Source: Hsuehochloa calcarea (Eukaryota > Streptophyta > Magnoliopsida > Poales > Poaceae). Taken from it: a stretch of 64,000 nucleotides of DNA. Numbering within the stretch: the stretch's first letter is position 1; each line of letters begins with the position of its first letter. Of this stretch, positions 56,931-64,000 are shown in pieces. Made by a program: the position numbers and the translations under genes. The notes under the pieces were generated by a model. The model saw only the letters and a list, made by a program, of their open reading frames with translations. It did not search any database and had not been told where the DNA came from. Location of the stretch: positions 24,549,223 to 24,613,222 of the forward strand of contig CM070609.1 of assembly GCA_036346395.1 (NCBI GenBank). The letters run 5' to 3'.

Positions 56931-59007
56931 ATGCGCAGGGGCGGGAAGGCCGAGAAGGCCCGGCAGGCGGCGCGGGTGAGGCTGTGGGTGGCGCGCGCGA
57001 GCACCACCGTGTTGCTGTGGACGTGCGTGGTAATTCTCGCGGCCCACGGGGAGCTGTTGGCGTCGACTGTGCTGGGGAGGTGGTCCAGCTGCCTCACTCA
57101 GCCGCCCTTCGTCGTGCAGCGGCCGTCGGAGGCGGCGGGCGGCGAGAGGGCGGCAGCGGCCGCAGTCGTGCTACCGCCGAAGAGTAAGTTGGTCGTTTCT
57201 TGGTTCTTGGCTTCTCTTTTCTTCCATTCTTTGGTTAGGAATATTGGAGCATTAGGCTTCCCATCTATCTTTGGTTAGGAATATTTGAGCTTTCATCAAT
57301 GCTTTTTTCTCCTTCCATTTTTCCCATTTAAAATTCTTTTCGAAGATTTTGACTGGTTTAGCTTTTCCGTTTTGGCGGATTTGTGAATAGTTTGAAGGGA
57401 TTGTTTCCAGTCCAATTCAGTCCATGCCCACGTTCATGCCGGATTGATTCTGTTGAATGATTCGATTAATCAGTTCATGTATTAATTCTGCGAGTTTTTC
57501 TACTAATTCTAACTTCGTTACAACCTCTACTATTTCAAGCTATCCATAGAGCATAGTAACATGGCCTTCTATGTTCAGGAATCTACAAGAACAATGGCTA
57601 TATGGTGGTCTCCTGCAACGGTGGGCTTAACCAGATGCGAGCCGCTGTATGTTCTGCGCGTGAATATATCTCTTGCAAAGTTTATTTTTCGTCGCAAAAA
57701 GTTGAAACTGAAGCCTGAAGGTTCCACTGCTTACTTTTTCGTCAATCAGATTTGTGATATGGTGACGATCGCAAGATACTTGAATGTCACTCTTATCGTG
57801 CCAGAGTTGGATAAAACTTCATTTTGGGCTGATCCTAGGTGGGCCTTTCTTTCTGCAGTTACCGCAATTCAGTTAAGAGTTGCCTTGGTTTTAGCCTATT
57901 CTGGTGCTTTTGTTACAGTGAGTTCCAAGATATATTTGATGTGGACTACTTCATAGCATCATTGAGAGACGAGGTCCGGATACTGAAAGAGCTACCTCCA
58001 AGGGTGAAAAGAAGAGTTGAACTGGGATATCTTCGCTCCATGCCGCCCGTCAGTTGGTCCGATATATCTTATTACCATAATCAGGTTTGGTTGCATCTCC
58101 CTTTTTCAATGATGTATCATCATGAACTGAATATCATATGCAAAACCAGGGGAAGATTGTAAATATTTATTTGGGGGGAAACAGATTCTACCACTGATAC
58201 GGAAGTACAAGGTCCTTCATCTGAACAAAACTGATGCTCGGCTTGCAAATAATGGCCTACCCGTGGAGATTCAGAAAGTGAGGTGCCGTGTCAATTTTTC
58301 TGCATTGAGATTTACCCCTGAAATAGAAGAGCTGGGCAGGCGAGTTGTCCAAATTCTTCGTCAGAATGGACCCTTCGTGGTTCTTCACTTAAGGTATGAG
58401 ATGGACATGCTTGCCTTCTCCGGGTGCACACATGGTTGCAGCGTGGAGGAGGCTGAGGAGCTCACGAGAATGAGGTATTAAATTCCCCTCCAAAATTTTC
58501 TCAAGCAATTTTGTAATCTGTTAATCTGTTATAACAAATGAATTGTATTTTAAACTCGTAAGGTATGCTTACCCATGGTGGAAAGAGAAAGTAATTGACT
58601 CCAATGCGAAGAGGAAAGATGGGCTGTGCCCATTAACACCGGAGGAGACTGCAATGGTATTAAAGGCACTCAAAATTGATCGCAGTTATCAAATATACAT
58701 TGCCGCTGGTGAAATATATGGTGGACAAAGAAGAATGGCTGCCCTTACCTTAGCTTATCCCAATGTGGTCAGTTCAGCATCTTCAATGCTAGTATTACAT
58801 TCTTATTATGTCTTCTGTTTCAAAAATTTCTTTATTATTTGGTGATGATCAGGTAAGAAAAGAGACATTATTGCCTTCAGATCTCAGGTTTTTCCAGAAC
58901 CATTCTTCCCAGATGGCAGCACTGGATTATATGGTATCCTTGGAGAGTGATATTTTCATCCCCACTTATGACGGTAACATGGCAAAAGTTGTTGAAGGTC
59001 ATCGCAG
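56931..59007 (+). CDS. O-fucosyltransferase family protein, seven exons, 3' end missing
   Basis: Exons 56931-57183, 57579-57646, 57750-57838, 57919-58084, 58185-58474, 58563-58767 and 58853-59007 join in frame with short GT-AG introns (80-103 bp after the 395-bp first intron) to give 408 codons without a stop. Start: ATG 56931 (MRRGGKAEKARQAARVRLW). Residues ~24-40 (STTVLLWTCVVILAAHG) form a single signal anchor, so a Golgi type II protein is expected. Family motifs: NNGYMVVSCNGGLNQMRAA (~89-107), ARYLNVTLIVPELDKTSFWA, DIFDVDYFIASLRDEVRIL, FVVLHLRYEMDMLAFSGC, YIAAGEIYGGQRRM and SLESDIFIPTYDGNMAKVVE. Plant members (GT106-type) act on cell-wall or glycoprotein substrates; this one's acceptor is unknown. 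After HRR at 59007 the donor AG/GTAC is present, but the expected final exon is not found in the remaining 5 kb; a LINE fragment starts near 59440. The gene is either truncated or has a very long last intron. Confidence 0.88.
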
Positions 59008-59439
59008 GTACTTTTGTAAAGCTCCAGTACTGCAGACATTTTAACAGTACTTTTCAATGCTGATAAACTCAGAGTCATGGTTATCCTTATAAGTTATCAT
59101 TGTGCTTGATAATTTTGCCATATTATGCTTGAGAAACATTTCCCCCTTGTTATGCTTTAGGCCCTTGGAATAAAAATCAAGGAACATTTAGTACCTGTGG
59201 CTATACTATTTGCCGGTCTAGGCTGACCATGTCATGCTACATGATCTCAATGTTCTCAACCTTTTTCTAGGGGCGGGATGTTCCCAAATTCCAACTTTTA
59301 CAATGCTCTACTTCAATTTCATGAAAGTAGTACCGCATGTCTGAAACTGAAAGTATGCTGTCGTATATATAGTTTTTGCTTTCTTAGCAATAGTTATGTG
59401 TGTAAGCTAAAACTGATGTATCACAATCTTGCATTTCAA
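59008..59439 (+). other. Intron-like DNA after O-fucosyltransferase exon 7
   Basis: AT-rich, opening with a donor-like GTACTT. No family exon recognised before the LINE begins. Confidence 0.5.
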
Positions 59440-61548
59440 AGTGTTATGCTTCCTCGAGCGAACAATGGCGCGGCAGCGGTCGCGTCTGAACTGGATGCGC
59501 GAGGGGGATGCTAACACGCATTTCTTCCATTTCCATGGCAATCATCGCCGATGGCGTAGCTATATTACTCGTCTCAAAGTGGGGGACTCCTGGATTCAGT
59601 CGCATGACGATATGTCAGAGGCTCTTGCAGTTCACTTCGAAAATCTCATTGGCAAACCAGCTCATCGATCGCACTCGTTGGATCTGGAGGCACTCAACGT
59701 TTTGGTCCATGACCTTTATGAGCTGGAGATCGTTTTTACAGAACACAAAGTGTGGGATGCAATCAAGAGCTTGTCGGTAGAGAAGGCCCCCGGGCCGGAC
59801 GGTTTCACCGCTATGTTCTACCAACAGTGTTGTTGGATGGTTTCACCGCTATGTTCTACCAACAGTGTTGGTCAATCATTAAGCCGAAAGTCATGGCAGC
59901 GGTTTACAAGCTTGGAAATTTCGCCGGCGACAATTTATCCCTGCTCAACCAAGCCCTACCACTCTTCTACCTAAGAAGCAAGAACCGCAAGCTGCCAAAG
60001 ACTACCGCTCTATTAGCCTACTACATAGCTTCGCTAAGATCTTCTCCAAGATCCTAGCTCGAAGATTGGTGGCGGCAATGGCAAAGATAACAACGCCCAA
60101 CCAGTCAGCTTTCATAGCGAAATGCTCGATTCTAGACATTTTATTCCTTGTTCGGCACTCAGCCCGAGCACTGCATCAACTGCGGAAGCCATCACTTCTT
60201 TTCAAGCTGGATATTGCCCAAGCTTTCAACTCGGTGTTGTGGTTGTTCCTGCTCGAAGTTCTTTGCCGAAAATGTTTTGGGCCGAATTGGTGTTCTTGGA
60301 TCGCCATCTTGCTATCTTCAGCATCCACCCGTGTGCTGCTCAATGGGCAATCTGGTCGTCAAGTCTGGCATGCCAAATGCCTACATCAAGGCGATCCCTT
60401 ATCGCCAGTGCTCTTCGTCATTGTCATGGATGTTCTAAACAACCTCATCTCGTTGGCAGAATCTCACTCGCTTTTGCAGCCCCTAGGACTGCCAGGGAGA
60501 ATACCTCATCGCCTTTCCCTCTATTCGGATGACGCAACCATATTCTTGTCGCCGCTAATCTCAGACTTTATGGCGATCCACATCATTCTACAAGCTTTTG
60601 GAGAAGCCTCTGGACTGCAAACTAAACTCACCAAGAGTAGTTTTGCTCCTATTCGTTACTCATTTGCTCATCTCTAGCTTATTGAGGAAGAGCTATGATG
60701 TCCATCGATCGAATTTCCTTGTACGTACTTGGGACTGCCACTCTCCCTCAGGAAACCCACAAAGAAAGACTTTCAACCTCTCTTGGACAAAATCGTCGCT
60801 CATTTGCAGCGTTGGCAGACCATCATGCTATCCCAAGGTGGTCGTCTCATCTTGGTTGAGATAGTACTTACTGCCCTCCCTATCTTCCCCTTTATGGCGC
60901 TAGATCCTCCCCCCTCTGTGATTAGAGAAATTGATAAAGGGCGGTGTGCTTTCCTTTGGAAAGGAATCGAGTCAGTCGCCGAAGGTCACTGCCTCGCCAC
61001 CTGGCAGTCGGTCTGTAAGCCCACGTGCTATGGAGGGTTGGGTCTTCACAACCTTAGGGTTCTCGGCCAGCCCTGCATTCGTTGGCTTTGGCTTCAACGC
61101 TCGTGGATCGGGAGGCCATAGCGTGCCCTATCTGCCCGTGTTAGTAAGGCAGAGCTGGAACTATTCTAGGTTTCGCTGGAGGTCTGGCTGGGAACAGCAA
61201 GCGCACTTTGTTCTGGTCAAATCGGTGGATCAATGGGCAAGGCATTCCGGCGGTTGTGCCATCACTAATCGCATCGGTGCCGCTAGCGATTAGGAATAAG
61301 TGGATGGTTCCTGAAGCTCTGCCTAATGACCAATGGGTCCACGACATCACAGGCGACCTCAATGCGCAGGTTATCTTGGAGTATCTTCACCTTTGGGATT
61401 TGCTTAGGGCAGTCAGTGTGTTGCCTAATCACGATGATGACCTCCAATGGCGCTGGGAGGCCTCGGGTCTTTACTCCACTTGATCATCTTATATGGCCTA
61501 CTTCATCGGTTCCGAGCATTTCGCTTGTGACAGTTTGTTGGAAATTAA
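59440..61548 (+). pseudogene. Truncated LINE (non-LTR retrotransposon) reverse transcriptase
   Basis: Reading across frames gives a plant LINE ORF2: RLNWMREGDANTHFFH, then KAPGPDGFTAMFYQQC, TTPNQSAFIAKCSILDIL, LLFKLDIAQAFNSV, HQGDPLSPVLFVIVMDVL and SLYSDDATIFL (the YxDD catalytic box). It continues with LLDKIVAHLQRWQTIMLSQGG and GGLGLHNLRVLGQP. The endonuclease domain is absent on the 5' side, and the 3' side stops just after the SGLYST segment. At least four frame changes. A 38-bp internal tandem duplication causes one of them. It lies on the same strand as the interrupted O-fucosyltransferase gene. Confidence 0.9.
59801..59870 (+). repeat. 38-bp tandem duplication in the LINE
   Basis: GGTTTCACCGCTATGTTCTA and the following bases occur at 59801-59832 and again at 59839-59870. 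The period is 38 bp, so the duplication shifts the frame within the FTAMFYQQC motif. Confidence 0.95.
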
Positions 61549-61554
61549 TCTAGA

Positions 61555-61890
61555 CTTGCCAAGTATAGGGTGATCCTGATGCAATCATCATCGGATCAAT
61601 TTAGTTTATTTCCTTTGTTAGGCTTTCCATATTTAGTTTTGGTTTCCTAATGTGAGTCCGAGTAGGTTTCCTACTCGGAAACCGAGTTGGATCAAAGAAT
61701 CCAAGTGCTCAGCCTATATAAGGGCACATATGGTCTTGTAACTTGAACAACAAGAGCAATAGAGCAAGAGAAAATCAGAAAAGCTGTTGTTGTTCCGGCG
61801 GCACAAAAATCTTTGTTGTGTTCTTGTGTTCGCGTTCGAGGGTTGTGAGACCCCGGTTTATCCGGCTTGTAATGCTTAACCATTCATTCG
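61555..61890 (+). repeat. LTR/promoter-like segment
   Basis: Contains CTCAGCCTATATAAGGGCAC (TATA box at about 61714), a palindromic GAGTAGGTTTCCTACTC upstream and, after ~100 bp, CCGGCGGCAC and CGAGGGTTGTGAGACCCC. The arrangement resembles the U3/R/U5 of a Copia-type LTR, but neither end nor a partner copy is identified. Confidence 0.4.
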
Positions 61891-63780
61891 GTCATAGCAT
61901 CACAAAGCAGATAATCCGAGACTCGAGACATGTATACTTCCCAGAAATGCAGTATACACACCTCTTTACAAAGTTCATGCATCAATTCCATTCATTCACA
62001 TAGAACCAAATCAAAAACAACAATCCAGAAGATAACATAAATAGAAGATAGTTATTACAAAAGAGAGGCCGACCGGCCAAAAGACATATACATAAGGAAA
62101 TTTAACAGCGGAAGCAAAAGTGCCATAAGATGGCTATAAACAAAAGAGCCGACCAGTGTGCCTATAACCCACAAGGCAACCGACCAGGACCGCCAAGCTA
62201 GTCGCCAAACCCAAGCACATCTCACAAAAGTGAGGCCCTTGGGCTCACCTTCTTCCCTCAAACAAAAGCAAATTGGTAGCAAATGGTGAGTACTTTGAAT
62301 GTACTCAAGACTTACAGATGGGGTAACAAACTGTACATATGCTACATGCAAGCTCATAGAAGTGGAGGTCAGATGTTTTGGTTTTAGCATAAAGCAATTT
62401 TCCATTTGCAATAATGTAATAGATTGAAGGCAATGTTATTCAAATGGGTTTTAACGATCAAATAATCGCAAAAGACAACAATATAACAGTAGATAGGGAA
62501 CAACAACAATCCTGGAAGTGACCACAACCAGTGGTCACCACAACAATAGCATGAATTACCCATTCATACCACCCATGTCAAATTTTAGTTTAAAAGGTTG
62601 AAGTCTAACTCTTGCAAAACCTAACCAAGCGTGTCCATAACCTAGGACGAGGCTATTCGAATAGTTTTATCCTGCGCAGGTGTACCAATTTCCCCACACG
62701 CCGCATCGCCTTTTGCCAAGCTATTAAGCACACTTCAAGGTATGCTTAAGACGGCTAAGTCTTACGAGACGCTTCCAATATTGTGAATTATTCACGAGCC
62801 GCCCGTATGGATAGAAACCCATACGTTGTGTCGGAGTCATCGTAAAGCCTCGGTCAACTACCCTTTCCGGGTAAAGCCTTGGACAATTACGACGCTCCTC
62901 GAGGTGGAGAGCCTACCCGGAATCTCCACCACCGCACACCCACACAAGAACACGATCACATATCATGTTTCACACAACACACACAACCCCTCCTCGCGAC
63001 TCGGAGATAACCCACGCCAAAGTACTAAGTCAAGAGAGGTCCCATATCCTCTCGCGTGGTTAGTACGCAAAAATGTTGGAGAGTGTGACACAAGATGTTC
63101 GGTCCTTGTTGACTTAGGCAAGACATCCACAAACCCAATAACCCACCATCCGACCACTTGCCCAAGTCCAAATCAGTTTTTCATTTTCAGATTTTGACAT
63201 TACAAAATAACAAAGCACAAGTGTTGGTCGTACTGACATAATACTTAAATGTGTGATCAAGATCATCGACTAAAAATCGATGATCGCCCAGTACTACCGG
63301 AACTAAGCATTTCTAAGCAATTTCAATTCGTATTCTACTAAATGACAAGAGCTCATCCATCGAACTCAAATCATAGCAAATAACCTAGGCTCATGGTAGT
63401 AGAGAATACACAAGTCCTACAGATTATGCAACTATAGGATACTAACCATAATTTAACAACAAAATAGCAATGCATACATACAAGTTAAAATCAATATATT
63501 AGACTTGAAAAATAATGGGATTGACATGATCAAACTGCTTGCCTGTTTGTTGCGGGTCAAGATGTAGCTGGGGATCACTTATGTTGTCAATGTGCTCTTC
63601 GGATCCTAACGAGAAAGCGAAAAGCAATCGATAAGAACGAATAAAATGCAAGGACTCAACAAAGAAACTTTTTCCAAAATTCGAAAATCTTACCAAGCAA
63701 GACATCGATTTATAAAGAATTTAGCAACAAGAACCAATTGATTTGGATTCTTAATGCCAAAACTACGATCGAAGAAGATC
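61891..63780. other. Retroelement-like non-coding DNA at the window edge
   Basis: No coding frame with a domain. Text such as GAGTACTTTGAATGTACTC (62290) is palindromic and typical of grass LTR regions; together with the hairpin array that follows, the stretch may be a Gypsy-type LTR on the minus strand extending beyond the window. Confidence 0.35.
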
Positions 63781-63993
63781 TTACGACCGGTGGTGGTCGT
63801 AAAGAAACCTACGACTATGACGTAGTCGTAGCAAGTCTTACGACTAAGTTCGATCGTGGAAGAACTTACGACCAGTTAAGGGTCGTAGAAGAACTTACGA
63901 CTAGGTACAAGTCGTAATGGAACTTACGACTAGGTACTAGTCGTAGAAGGACTCATGCCCGTAATAAGACCTACGACTATTTATACATCGTAG
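63781..63993. repeat. 28-29-bp minisatellite of TACGAC/GTCGTA hairpins
   Basis: Units begin at 63781, 63809, 63837, 63865, 63895, 63924, about 63950 (degenerate) and 63971. Stems: TTACGACC/GGTCGTAA, CTACGACT/AGTCGTAG, a weak one, TACGACC/GGTCGTA, TTACGACT/AGTCGTAA, TACGACT/AGTCGTA, a degenerate one, and CTACGA/TCGTAG. It may continue past the window. Confidence 0.85.
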
Positions 63994-64000
63994 TAGAGCT

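Noticed and set aside
62055..62411. 118-codon minus-strand frame
   Set aside because: No recognised domain, in LTR-like non-coding sequence; probably chance.

Overview
The window is nuclear DNA from a grass, most likely the rice genus (Oryza). Three things point there: small-intron plant genes (a DOF factor, an MPB2C-like microtubule protein and a plant O-fucosyltransferase-like enzyme), GC-rich 5' ends of monocot type, and dense nested LTR elements of grass type. I saw no rRNA or tRNA gene, CRISPR array, prokaryotic operon or organelle insert.

Layout. 1-8.6 kb: the last coding exon of an RD/RS-rich nuclear protein (+), a long non-coding stretch with one MITE-like insert, and a complete four-exon MPB2C-like gene (-). 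8.66-26.64 kb: one Ty3/Gypsy element of Tat type with 5-bp target duplications (TAAAC), decayed gag-pol (+) and an antisense ORF (-). Its gag is split by a 2.56-kb insert (GCAGG duplications). Its antisense ORF is split by a second, internally deleted relative (18.47-22.95 kb, AGCTT duplications). 26.6-35.2 kb: intergenic DNA, an intact DOF gene of MNB1A type (-), GC-rich DNA, and a TIR-like block carrying a receptor-kinase fragment. 35.3-49.5 kb: a prolyl-oligopeptidase pseudogene (+). Its first large intron holds an AT-rich tandem array and a long-TIR element that captured an ATL RING-H2 fragment. A young Ty1/Copia element lies inside the right TIR of that element, and a solo LTR sits in a later intron. 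49.5-56.5 kb: intergenic repeats, including a long-inverted-end element and an oppositely oriented partial relative. 56.9-61.5 kb: an O-fucosyltransferase gene with seven clean exons (+) whose 3' end is missing, followed by a truncated LINE. 61.6-64 kb: LTR-like debris ending in a 28-29-bp hairpin minisatellite.

Most unusual signal. Several unrelated tandem arrays are built from hairpins that keep a constant loop while the stem sequence changes on both arms together. They lie at 11.90-12.15, 12.36-12.57, 12.77-12.89 and 63.78-63.99 kb. A related palindrome (CGGTCNGACCG) recurs in two separate inserts, and a GGTCGT/ACGACC hairpin motif recurs in several Gypsy-type LTRs. Hairpin-preserving variation across unrelated repeats suggests either selection on RNA/DNA structure or a hairpin-templated copying process.

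All coordinates, splice sites and comparisons were read by eye. Family assignments rest on recognised motifs, not on searches.
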